This document shows, piece after piece, positions 1 to 6,152 of a DNA stretch of 6,152 bases. This DNA is from Thermoplasmata archaeon (GTDB lineage Archaea > Thermoplasmatota > Thermoplasmata > Thermoplasmatales > Thermoplasmataceae), in NCBI GenBank assembly GCA_021845155.1, contig JAKBSB010000084.1, forward strand, positions 1-6,152, written 5' to 3'. Position numbers and translations under genes: made by a program. Position 1 is the first letter of the stretch. Every line of letters begins with the position of its first letter. The notes beneath the pieces were generated by a model, which was not told where the DNA came from, searched no databases, and worked only from the letters and a program-made list of their open reading frames with translations.

Positions 1-3000
1 TGTTGTATTGCCCACATGGAGAACAAGCTTTTCCAGTGGTGTTCTATCACTGATCAGATAATGCAATGTGGTGTGATTGACATTAATAAGTTTAATCTGT
101 GACAATTGCAGCATAACTGCTGGAGGAGAATAGTAGTAATTGACGATCATTTTAGAATTGACATGGTTTCCACTCTTGCTGTATGCTGAGAAATTTATAA
201 GGTAGGAACCCTGGCCTTCGCTGAGGTTCAGTTCCCTTCCAACCAGGTGATCATGTTCCTCAAGAGTGCCATTTACTGACACTCCTGCAGAGTAAAATAA
301 TCCCGATAAAATGGGGAACGGAAGTGTTATACTGCTTCTGTTGGTATATATTTCTTCACTGAATGTAGGAAATGACGGTACTGTGTTGTTTACATTTATA
401 CTGAAAATGGTTGAATTTGAAGTCCCGCTGAGGCTTACAGATCTGATCATGAATCTGTAGATCCCATTGAAATAATAGGGAAAATTTTTTCCTATGGATA
501 CATTGATGCTGGTCTCCCCATGCGTGAGGAGAAACGAAGTGCCATCTGGAAGGACACCATTAATTGTTATGTCTGAGGTTATGTTTGAAGACACGTTCAT
601 TTCAAAGGTTGAATTCACTGAGTTACCGTGGAATGAATAATATGTTGTATTTCCAGTTGAAATGAGAATCTCAGGCCTGTAAGTTATTACGGTAATGTCA
701 GATTTTCCAAGGATAGTGTCTGTACCATCCAGAAATTTACCCTTAATGGCAATTGAATAATGCCCATTCATCAGAGTGATGTTCATCCCTGTGCCCGTGG
801 TTTCAAATGTTTCACTGGTGTCCCCGGTGACAAATATGGAATATTGCGATACGTTTGCCACAGGAACCCAGATCAGATGCAGATTCGCAGTAGAAAAATA
901 ACTCTCGTTTTCCAGGTTCCAGGAGAATCCGGCAGAGGTTTCATTCATGACTATAAAATTGAAGTACCTCGTAAAACTGTGCCCCAGATCATCCATGATC
1001 AGAAGGGTTATGTTCAGGTCACCTGTGAAACCATATAAATCAGGGGAAAAATCAATTTTTGTGCTGTGAAAGGTGGTTGTAGCATTGAAGAGAGTTAAAT
1101 TGACATAATCTATGGTAACATTGTCAGTTATTGAAACTGAAAAAGTTGCATTCTGTGACACGTAGGAATCTGGTGAAGGAGTAATAGTGGCATCAGGGAT
1201 TCCATTGTCAACCACGAAGCTGTAATTATAATAGTACGTATAGCCAGCAGTATTGGCAATTATCGCTTTTAGTACCTTAACACCGCTTGAGATCGATGTC
1301 AGGTTAAGAGAGAGAAAGTCCAGGTTATTCAGGTCGAACGATTCATTTCCAAGGGAGGCTTTCAGGGTGTATGGGAGAAAAGATGTGACATTGAACAGAA
1401 AACCTTCATTTTTATAGACACTTATGCCTGAAATCCTATCCAGGTAGGGTGAGTAGTAGTTTCTTACAGAGTGATATACAGTTATCGTTCCGTTGGTTAA
1501 AACTACACCGGCCGAACCATTACTCATGAAATAAGCTGTACTGCTTACTGAAGTCAGGTTGACATCCGTACCATAAATTTCATTTCCAACCAATATGGAG
1601 AGGTTGTTCCCATTTTTTATAGGCACTGAACTGCTCCCCGAACTGAGTACACTCACGCTGGGTGAAACATCATAAGTATATTCTCCGGCTATCAAAAGAT
1701 TGCTGTTCAGACTGAAGGAATTAGGAATCATGATGGCCATGTCTCCGGTATTTCCATGAACTGAACGCTTCATAGTAAATCCCCTCCAGTAATTGCCAAG
1801 ATTCTGTTCAAGCGTCTCTGTGTAAGAAAGGTAAGGTAATAGGACCCTGTAGTGGTTGATCTCTGTTCCGTTGGAGGCAATCAAGTTGAGTGAAGCATTC
1901 TGCTTAGATATGCCAATTATGTAATATCCGGAGGGAAGGAACCCGGTGTATTCCAGGTTTCCAGGATTCGATGTGTTAATACCGTACAGGTATCCTGAAT
2001 AATTGTAAAGAACAATATTTCCACCAGAAATAAGCGAACTGAAACCTGAGAAATCCCCATTGAAAGTTGCATTCTGAAGGGAAAGGGTTGTCCTGTTTAT
2101 CATCTGCATCTGCAAACTGTTGCTGTGAAACCAAAAAATGTAGTAGTAAAAAGCGTTCTGAAGTGTTTCCATTTTCAGGAAGGTGCCGTTCTGGTACTGT
2201 GATATCATGAATGATCTGTGGTCAAAGTAATTATAACCGGCGACAGAACCATTTTCCATTATATAAATAACCGTGTTCAGAGGGATGTCAAGCAAAGGGT
2301 GTGTCTCATTTCCGAAATATGGATTTTCCGCGGAACTGAGATGACTGGAATTGGACTGATACATGAAGTTTCCTGCGGTATTGCCAGTGAAATCGGTGTT
2401 CTGGTTCTTATCAACAGTAATATTGTATATATAGACTGACGAAACCAGTCCCCCAAAGAGAACGGAAAGATTGCCGGTGTCTCTCTGGCTGATACTGTTG
2501 AAAAACATTGGGAATGCCACATTTCCCGTGTTTTCATTCTCAATCTTGAACGACATCGAATCAAGTGACGGGTCAAATGACACATCTGCCCGGTAGATAT
2601 CGTTATGAACTGGAACAAAAGGCGAAACTTCACCACCATTGGAGGTGTTGAAACCTGACTCCAGTACATCATTTCTGACTCCGAAGCTGTATTCAAGAAG
2701 ATTGCCGTTTCCCGACAGGAAGTATATGTGGTCGTATCTATAGAGATAAGATCCAGTGTCGTTCCACATAAAATAAAATGAGACGGAGACCGGCATTGAA
2801 AAGTTTACCTGCATGTCAAGGTACGAACGTATTGTGGTGCTGACAGAGGTGATATGGAGTGCGTTTCCATACGCTGTGTTCTTGATGGAATATCCGAAAC
2901 CTGAAGTGGAGTTTACTGCCCTGAAATCGATCCAGCTATTTCCAGTGGGGGTTGTTCCGGAAGGGAGGCCAGTGAAATTGTAGAAATCATGAACCCCAGA

Positions 3001-3096
3001 ATAGGATACCAGTGCTGGACTCTGCGGTGAAATAAAGACAGCAGGCATCGTTATGATCATAATACCAATTAGTACACTAAGTGTACTTTTAGCCAT
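1..3096 (-). CDS. Giant secreted, sequon-rich surface protein (N-terminal 1032 residues, C-terminus outside window)
   Basis: Read in triplets on the minus strand from the ATG at 3096-3094, the frame has no stop through position 1, so the gene continues past the window. Residues 1 to about 28 look like a Sec signal peptide: Lys3, a hydrophobic stretch at about 6-22, then a Ser-Pro-Ala site. Residues about 35-228 resemble a LamG/concanavalin-A-like lectin domain. Residues about 270-625 are beta-rich and unassigned. From about 634 onward Pro-containing linkers (near 634, 718, 808, 907, 991) divide the chain into modules of about 84-99 residues that look Ig-like. I count about 47 N-x-S/T sequons and no cysteine. 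The ATG at 3096 is preferred over an in-frame ATG at 3147 because a TATA-like element lies 29-36 bases upstream, fitting a leaderless mRNA, and the signal peptide then begins properly. Likely anchored at, or released from, the outer face of the membrane. Domain names are inferred from pattern, and the substrate or partner is unknown. Confidence 0.85.
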   Translation of the reverse strand, partial: MAKSTLSVLIGIMIITMPAVFISPQSPALVSYSGVHDFYNFTGLPSGTTPTGNSWIDFRAVNSTSGFGYSIKNTAYGNALHITSVSTTIRSYLDMQVNFSMPVSVSFYFMWNDTGSYLYRYDHIYFLSGNGNLLEYSFGVRNDVLESGFNTSNGGEVSPFVPVHNDIYRADVSFDPSLDSMSFKIENENTGNVAFPMFFNSISQRDTGNLSVLFGGLVSSVYIYNITVDKNQNTDFTGNTAGNFMYQSNSSHLSSAENPYFGNETHPLLDIPLNTVIYIMENGSVAGYNYFDHRSFMISQYQNGTFLKMETLQNAFYYYIFWFHSNSLQMQMINRTTLSLQNATFNGDFSGFSSLISGGNIVLYNYSGYLYGINTSNPGNLEYTGFLPSGYYIIGISKQNASLNLIASNGTEINHYRVLLPYLSYTETLEQNLGNYWRGFTMKRSVHGNTGDMAIMIPNSFSLNSNLLIAGEYTYDVSPSVSVLSSGSSSVPIKNGNNLSILVGNEIYGTDVNLTSVSSTAYFMSNGSAGVVLTNGTITVYHSVRNYYSPYLDRISGISVYKNEGFLFNVTSFLPYTLKASLGNESFDLNNLDFLSLNLTSISSGVKVLKAIIANTAGYTYYYNYSFVVDNGIPDATITPSPDSYVSQNATFSVSITDNVTIDYVNLTLFNATTTFHSTKIDFSPDLYGFTGDLNITLLIMDDLGHSFTRYFNFIVMNETSAGFSWNLENESYFSTANLHLIWVPVANVSQYSIFVTGDTSETFETTGTGMNITLMNGHYSIAIKGKFLDGTDTILGKSDITVITYRPEILISTGNTTYYSFHGNSVNSTFEMNVSSNITSDITINGVLPDGTSFLLTHGETSINVSIGKNFPYYFNGIYRFMIRSVSLSGTSNSTIFSINVNNTVPSFPTFSEEIYTNRSSITLPFPILSGLFYSAGVSVNGTLEEHDHLVGRELNLSEGQGSYLINFSAYSKSGNHVNSKMIVNYYYSPPAVMLQLSQIKLINVNHTTLHYLISDRTPLEKLVLHVGNTT
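3071..3087. repeat. 17-base perfect palindrome inside the signal-peptide codons
   Basis: AGTACACT, one central A, then AGTGTACT: two 8-base arms with perfect inverted symmetry. It covers roughly codons 4-9 of the surface-protein gene, starting 9 bases into the coding sequence. If the mRNA is leaderless this lies at its extreme 5' end and could form a short hairpin. As DNA it could be a dimeric-repressor operator just downstream of the transcription start. Function is inference. Confidence 0.55.
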
Positions 3097-3124
3097 AATG
3101 ACCACAAGTGCACATGTATTGAAA

Positions 3125-3132
3125 AATATTTT
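3125..3132 (-). promoter_or_regulatory. TATA-like box for the surface-protein gene
   Basis: On the minus strand this reads AAAATATT, 29-36 bases upstream of the ATG at 3096. That spacing fits archaeal TBP/TFB promoters that give a transcript starting at or just before the start codon. No Shine-Dalgarno sequence precedes the ATG, in keeping with a leaderless message. The box overlaps one arm of the inverted repeat at 3129-3153, so a protein bound there could block TBP. Confidence 0.5.
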
Positions 3133-3153
3133 CCATGAAAAATGCATGGAAAA
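3129..3153. repeat. Inverted repeat, 9-base arms and 7-base loop, in the divergent promoter
   Basis: TTTTCCATG at 3129-3137 is the exact reverse complement of CATGGAAAA at 3145-3153, separated by 7 bases. It overlaps the TATA-like box of the surface gene and has the form of an operator. The right arm is also part of the 12-base sequence repeated near the gap promoter. No binding protein can be named. Confidence 0.5.
3140..3151. repeat. Direct repeat AAATGCATGGAA, copy 1
   Basis: Twelve bases identical to 3218-3229, 78 bases away within the same intergenic region. The first part contains the palindrome ATGCAT, and the second part forms the right arm of the inverted repeat at 3129-3153. It lies directly upstream of the surface-gene TATA box. 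Confidence 0.5.
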
Positions 3154-3217
3154 CAGATAACAGTAACCCGACCATATTCGTTGAAGCCTTTAGTTTAACC
3201 CATTTCACTCATTTTGC

Positions 3218-3229
3218 AAATGCATGGAA
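3218..3229. repeat. Direct repeat AAATGCATGGAA, copy 2
   Basis: Exact second copy of 3140-3151. It ends four bases before the TATA box of gap, where an upstream activator, a TFB-recognition element or a repressor site could lie. An 8-base palindrome TTTGCAAA (3213-3220) overlaps its left edge. Confidence 0.5.
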
Positions 3230-3233
3230 TATC

Positions 3234-3241
3234 TTTATAAT
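3234..3241 (+). promoter_or_regulatory. TATA box of the gap-radA unit
   Basis: TTTATAAT is a near-consensus archaeal TATA box. Its centre lies about 27 bases before the ATG at 3265, the spacing expected for transcription starting at or next to that codon. This supports leaderless expression of gap and argues for the ATG at 3265 over the GTG at 3259. Confidence 0.65.
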
Positions 3242-3264
3242 ATGAGAAAACATAGTAAGTGGAA

Positions 3265-4281
3265 ATGATCAAGGTCGGAATCAATGGTTATGGCACGATA
3301 GGAAAAAGAGTGGCATATGCCATATCGGTCCAGAAAGATATGACAGTCTCTGGTGTTGTGAAATCAAATCCGGATTTCATGTCCAGGATTGCCAGCAAAA
3401 ACTTCAATATATTCGTTCCGGAAAAGGATAAAATTAAAATCTTTGAGGATCAAGGGATAAAAACTTCAGGAACCATTGAAGATCTAATTGAAGATTCTGA
3501 TATTATTGTGGATGCCACACCCGAGGGGATGGGCAGGAAAAATAAACCCATGTACGAAAAATCAGGAGTCAAAGCAGTTTTTCAGGGGGGAGAGGAACAT
3601 TCCATCGTCCAGGCAAGTTTCAATGCATATTCCAATTACAGTGATTCATGGGGGAAAGATTTCGTCCGCGTTGTATCATGCAACACAACTGGACTTGCAA
3701 GGACGCTTTATCCAATATTTCAGGATTTTGGTATTGAAAGTGTTAACGCAACACTTGTGAGAAGAGGGACAGATCCAAATGATCACAAAAAGGGGCCCAT
3801 GAATGCAATAGAACCAGGCCTCAAGATTCCGTCACATCATGCTCCTGATCTAAAAACCGTTTTGGGTGTAGGTGAAGTGAACACAGTTGCAGTGAAGGTC
3901 CCGACAACGCTTATGCATGTTCATTCGGTTCAGGCTGTTATGAAGAAGAATTCCTCAAAGGAGGAGTTGCTCTCTGCATTTTCAAACTATAACAGAATAT
4001 TGCCCGTGTCGGGAAAAGATGGTGTCTCGTCTACAGCTCAGGTGATGGAAATAGCAAAGGAGAGATCACTGAACAGATCGGATCTTTACGAGATAGCCGT
4101 ATGGGTGGAATCGGTAAGCGTAAGGGACAGGGTTGCAAGCTACATTCAGGCTGTCCATCAGGAGAGCGACGTCATACCTGAGAACGTTGACGCGGTCAGG
4201 TCCATGTTCCAGCTTTCGGAACGGGATAAGTCGATCAGGACTACAGATGAAACATTGGGAATAGGAAAAAAGGTGTATTAA
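3265..4281 (+). CDS. gap: Archaeal type II glyceraldehyde-3-phosphate dehydrogenase
   Basis: Cytosolic phosphorylating GAPDH of the archaeal class, interconverting glyceraldehyde 3-phosphate and 1,3-bisphosphoglycerate with NAD(P). The 338 residues match the family's usual length. The N-terminal Rossmann fold begins with [10 protein letters not shown] (Gly8, Gly10, Gly13), followed by VVKSNPDF at 31-38, the region that sets cofactor preference in this class. The catalytic cysteine is Cys139 in SCNTTG, the conserved [13 protein letters not shown] lies at 166-178, and His218 in MHVHS is the likely catalytic histidine. I chose ATG 3265: homologues typically begin with Met-x-(Lys/Arg)-Val, and the TATA spacing fits a leaderless start. 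A GTG at 3259 would add two residues. In Thermoplasma-like archaea, which degrade glucose by a non-phosphorylated Entner-Doudoroff route, this enzyme is thought to serve mainly gluconeogenesis. radA follows after one base, so the two are probably co-transcribed. Confidence 0.96.
   Translation: MIKVGINGYGTIGKRVAYAISVQKDMTVSGVVKSNPDFMSRIASKNFNIFVPEKDKIKIFEDQGIKTSGTIEDLIEDSDIIVDATPEGMGRKNKPMYEKSGVKAVFQGGEEHSIVQASFNAYSNYSDSWGKDFVRVVSCNTTGLARTLYPIFQDFGIESVNATLVRRGTDPNDHKKGPMNAIEPGLKIPSHHAPDLKTVLGVGEVNTVAVKVPTTLMHVHSVQAVMKKNSSKEELLSAFSNYNRILPVSGKDGVSSTAQVMEIAKERSLNRSDLYEIAVWVESVSVRDRVASYIQAVHQESDVIPENVDAVRSMFQLSERDKSIRTTDETLGIGKKVY
4271..4275 (+). promoter_or_regulatory. Shine-Dalgarno sequence for radA
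   Basis: AGGTG lies 7 bases before the TTG at 4283, inside the last codons of gap, and complements the 3' end of archaeal 16S rRNA (anti-SD core CACCT). It supports TTG as the real start and translation of radA from a shared gap-radA mRNA, unlike the apparently leaderless first gene. Confidence 0.7.
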
Positions 4282-4282
4282 A

Positions 4283-5260
4283 TTGGCAGAAACAAAAAAA
4301 ATAGAGGAAGAAGAACAGAAGATAACTATCGAGGACTTGCCGGGAGTGGGAGAAGCCACTGCTGAGAAATTGAGAGAAAACGGATACGACGATATAATGA
4401 CCCTGGCGGTGGCATCTCCAAAAGATCTGTCGGAAATAGGGGGCATCGCGGAGGGAGCGGCCGTAAAGATAATCGCGGCTGCAAGGAAATATGCCGACGT
4501 GGGAAATTTCGAAACAGGCGAGGAGATACTTGAAAGAAGGAGATTGATCAAGAAACTCACTACTGGAAGTAAGAATCTTGATGATCTTCTTGGAGGAGGC
4601 CTGGAAACACAATCAATAACGGAATTCTTCGGTGAATTTGGCTCCGGCAAGACCCAGATAATGCTTCAGCTAGCTGTGAATGCAACAACTCCAGTTGAAA
4701 ATGGAGGTTTTGATTCCGATGTGCTCATAATCGATACTGAGAATACATTCAGACCAGAGAGGATAATTCAGATGTCTAAATACAAGGGGCTTGATCCGGA
4801 TCTGGTGTTGAAGAGGATTCATGTTGCAAGGGCATATAACTCACATCATCAGATACTTCTGGGCGAAAAAGCCGCTGAACTCTCCAAGGAGTTTGATATA
4901 AAGCTCCTGCTGGTGGATTCCCTGACTTCACATTTCAGATCGGAATACATGGGGAGAGGGTCTCTCGCTGAAAGACAGCAACTCCTGAACAGACATATGC
5001 ACGATCTGCTTAGATTCGGAACAATAAACAATGCCGTAATAGCGGTCACAAATCAGGTTTCCGCAAGACCTGACATATTCTTCGGAGACCCCATGACGCC
5101 AATAGGAGGGAACATTGTGGGTCATACCGCTACATTCCGGATATACCTGAGAAAAAGCAAGGGTGGCAAGAGGATTGCCAGGCTGATAGACTCACCATAT
5201 CTGCCTGAGGGAGAAACGGTGATACAGCTCTCCGAAGATGGTATAATGGACGGTTCCTGA
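4283..5260 (+). CDS. radA: DNA repair and recombination protein RadA
   Basis: The archaeal RecA/Rad51 recombinase: it forms ATP-dependent filaments on single-stranded DNA, pairs it with homologous duplex and exchanges strands. Its 325 residues are typical. Residues about 15-70 form the helix-hairpin-helix DNA-binding domain ([13 protein letters not shown]). The linker contains the polymerisation motif FETG at 76-79, where many relatives have Ala at the fourth position. The ATPase core has Walker A GEFGSGKT at 117-124, [12 protein letters not shown] at 149-160 and Walker B LLLVD at 208-212. Loop L1 is around [12 protein letters not shown] (221-232), and loop L2 spans about 262-286. There is no intein. 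The TTG start is supported by the acidic N-terminal Met-Ala-Glu-Thr, the Shine-Dalgarno sequence and the one-base gap after gap. Overall resemblance to my memory of Thermoplasma RadA is very strong. Confidence 0.97.
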   Translation: MAETKKIEEEEQKITIEDLPGVGEATAEKLRENGYDDIMTLAVASPKDLSEIGGIAEGAAVKIIAAARKYADVGNFETGEEILERRRLIKKLTTGSKNLDDLLGGGLETQSITEFFGEFGSGKTQIMLQLAVNATTPVENGGFDSDVLIIDTENTFRPERIIQMSKYKGLDPDLVLKRIHVARAYNSHHQILLGEKAAELSKEFDIKLLLVDSLTSHFRSEYMGRGSLAERQQLLNRHMHDLLRFGTINNAVIAVTNQVSARPDIFFGDPMTPIGGNIVGHTATFRIYLRKSKGGKRIARLIDSPYLPEGETVIQLSEDGIMDGS

Positions 5261-5306
5261 TGGTACAGACATCCATCGGGATGAATCTTGTCCCAGAAAC
5301 ATCCTG

Positions 5307-5326
5307 AAAACAGTTTTTTATTGTTT
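5307..5326 (+). terminator. T-rich likely terminator of gap-radA
   Basis: A run of six T followed by ATTGTTT (5314-5326) lies about 55 bases after the radA stop. It is preceded by a small A/T symmetry, AAAAC-A-GTTTT. Archaeal RNA polymerase terminates at such oligo-T tracts without needing a strong hairpin. The rest of the 5261-5438 spacer holds no credible gene. Its only other visible feature is TGAATCTTG repeated at 5282-5290 and 5332-5340. Confidence 0.45.
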
Positions 5327-5406
5327 CGCTGTGAATCTTGCCTACGTCAATTAATGAAAAAAAGGTACATGGGTTATTTTCAACTCATCAATTCCGGGAA
5401 TAGAAA

Positions 5407-5414
5407 CATTTTTG
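5407..5414 (+). promoter_or_regulatory. Weak TATA-like element for the ACT-domain gene
   Basis: CATTTTTG, preceded by the purine-rich TAGAAA, is centred about 28 bases before the ATG at 5439, where a TATA box for a leaderless mRNA should be. The match to consensus is poor. It is listed because no Shine-Dalgarno sequence precedes this gene and the spacing is right. Confidence 0.25.
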
Positions 5415-5438
5415 TCTTAACTTCACATTGTTAGCCAT

Positions 5439-5954
5439 ATGTGGGAATACTTGAGGAACAAATTTGACGGTTATCCATCCCAGACAAAAGTTATAGAGAA
5501 GATTATACGTCTGGGTCTCAGTGTAATCCCAAATTTAGATGGACAGGGTACCATAAGGTGCGATGATGTAATTATAACTGCAGCGTCATTCGCCAGATCG
5601 TTATCAATTGACAGGCGTGTAGTTCTAGAGGTCCTGAACAAGATCATCTCGGATCCTTCTCTCAAAAATTTTTTCCAGAACCTGAAACCAGTGGCAAATC
5701 TCGGAAAGGTCAGTTCGGACATGGGAATGGGCGTGATTCAGATCGTTCCAGAATCTGCCAGCAAAACAGGCATAATCGCATCTATAGCATCCATTATAGC
5801 AAGGGAGAATATCAGCATCAGGCAGGTAATAGTGGACGATCCGGAACTGGTGTCTGAGCCGAAAGCTCTCATAGTAACCGACAGCAGGATACCATCCAGT
5901 CTCCTTCCGGAGATGAAAAACGTTCCCGGGGTTCAGGCTGTGGTTATACTTTGA
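5439..5954 (+). CDS. ACT-domain protein, predicted regulator of amino acid metabolism
   Basis: A 171-residue soluble protein resembling the archaeal family annotated as predicted regulator of amino acid metabolism with an ACT domain (COG2150 type), whose members are of similar length. Residues about 14-80 are helical and helix-turn-helix-like (KVIEKIIRLGLSV, then ASFARSLSIDRRVVLEVLNKI), suggesting DNA binding. Residues about 97-171 form the C-terminal ACT domain. Its beta-alpha-beta pattern starts at GVIQIVPE, continues with the helix KTGIIASIASIIARENISI, the strand RQVIVDDPE and a final strand ending in VQAVVIL. ACT domains commonly bind amino acids and dimerise. The ATG at 5439 is the only plausible start, since an in-frame stop lies at 5418-5420. 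It is a separate transcription unit from radA, 178 bases away, and converges on purK. The ligand and target genes are unknown. Confidence 0.8.
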   Translation: MWEYLRNKFDGYPSQTKVIEKIIRLGLSVIPNLDGQGTIRCDDVIITAASFARSLSIDRRVVLEVLNKIISDPSLKNFFQNLKPVANLGKVSSDMGMGVIQIVPESASKTGIIASIASIIARENISIRQVIVDDPELVSEPKALIVTDSRIPSSLLPEMKNVPGVQAVVIL

Positions 5955-5976
5955 TTCCCTTAAGCAGGATGTGCCA

Positions 5977-6152
5977 TCACAGGTAACTGGACACACCATC
6001 AGGATAGAGCATTTGAATGGTTTTTTCCACCTTCTCCTTAAGGTCATCAACACTATCGGCGAGGAGATTCACATGACCCATTTTCCTCTTTTTTCTTGCA
6101 TCATCCTTCCCGTACCAGTAAACTTTTGAATCCGCCGTTTTTAAAATAGTTT
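5977..6152 (-). CDS. purK: C-terminal end of PurK, N5-carboxyaminoimidazole ribonucleotide synthase (partial)
   Basis: Fifty-seven codons and a TGA stop (5979-5977) are visible; the 5' part lies beyond the window edge. The peptide contains KVYWYGKDDARKKRKMGHVN, which matches the signature near the C-terminus of PurK: a Tyr-Gly-Lys segment followed by Arg-Lys-Met-Gly-His-(Val/Ile)-Asn. It is followed by a helix (about residues 34-48 of the visible part) typical of the end of the ATP-grasp protein. PurK uses ATP and bicarbonate to carboxylate aminoimidazole ribonucleotide, and the product is then rearranged by PurE in purine synthesis. The usual Arg-Pro-Gly before Arg-Lys-Met is replaced here by Arg-Lys-Lys. 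The gene converges on the ACT-domain gene with 22 bases between stops. Confidence 0.9.
   Translation of the reverse strand, partial: TILKTADSKVYWYGKDDARKKRKMGHVNLLADSVDDLKEKVEKTIQMLYPDGVSSYL

Noticed and set aside
760..1038. 92-codon plus-strand open frame
   Set aside because: It lies wholly antisense to the continuous surface-protein frame, has no promoter or ribosome site and its translation resembles no family.
2277..2696. 139-codon minus-strand open frame
   Set aside because: Same strand as the surface gene but another frame; the surface frame has a signal peptide, dense sequons and no stops over 1032 codons, so this is a shadow.
3097..3147. In-frame upstream ATG (3147) that would lengthen the surface protein by 17 residues
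   Set aside because: It lies upstream of the TATA-like box at 3125-3132, so the start codon would not be on the transcript, and it would bury the signal peptide.
3259..3264. GTG start adding two residues to GAPDH
   Set aside because: It is only about 21 bases from the TATA centre, while ATG 3265 has the expected spacing and matches the usual family N-terminus; the difference is small and not fully settled.
4066..4650. 194-codon minus-strand open frame across the gap-radA junction, with hydrophobic Ser/Phe-rich translation
   Set aside because: Antisense to two clearly identified conserved proteins; its hydrophobic look follows from complementing their charged codons.
5282..5340. TGAATCTTG repeated twice in the radA downstream spacer
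   Set aside because: Only a 9-mer pair without symmetry or relation to a promoter; could easily be chance.
5625..6053. 142-codon minus-strand open frame between the ACT gene and purK
   Set aside because: It overlaps the ACT gene antisense and the purK C-terminus in a different frame, and purK's signature motif shows the true frame.

Overview
The window looks like chromosomal DNA of a Thermoplasmatales-type (wall-less, thermoacidophilic) euryarchaeon. The evidence is an archaeal type II glyceraldehyde-3-phosphate dehydrogenase, a RadA recombinase that closely resembles my memory of Thermoplasma RadA, TATA boxes about 27-32 bases upstream of start codons (leaderless mRNAs), heavy use of AGG/AGA and ATA codons, and a very large Asn/Ser/Thr/Tyr-rich secreted protein with no cysteine. 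The genus cannot be fixed from the sequence alone.

Layout. Positions 1-3096 are one uninterrupted minus-strand reading frame (1032 codons, no stop before the window edge). It is the N-terminal part of a giant exported surface protein, with a signal peptide, a lectin-like first domain, a long beta-rich middle and a run of Ig-like modules. Positions 3097-3264 form a 168-base divergent promoter region. It has one TATA box facing each way, a 12-base sequence repeated exactly near both, and a 9-base inverted repeat overlapping one of them. Positions 3265-5260 carry a two-gene unit, gap (type II GAPDH) followed after a single base by radA (TTG start, preceded by a Shine-Dalgarno sequence). Positions 5261-5438 are a short spacer with a T-rich likely terminator and a weak promoter. 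Positions 5439-5954 encode a 171-residue ACT-domain protein of the predicted amino-acid-metabolism regulator type. Positions 5977-6152, convergent with it, hold the last 57 codons of purK (minus strand, 5' end outside the window).

Functionally this is mostly housekeeping: a central carbon enzyme, homologous recombination, an ACT-domain small-molecule sensor and purine synthesis, next to a large cell-surface gene. No mobile element, CRISPR array, tRNA or rRNA was seen. I found no clearly new multi-gene system. The parts most worth a second look are the giant glycosylation-rich surface protein and the repeat-laden divergent promoter, including a 17-base perfect palindrome just inside the surface gene. 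The gap-radA pairing is the other point of interest.
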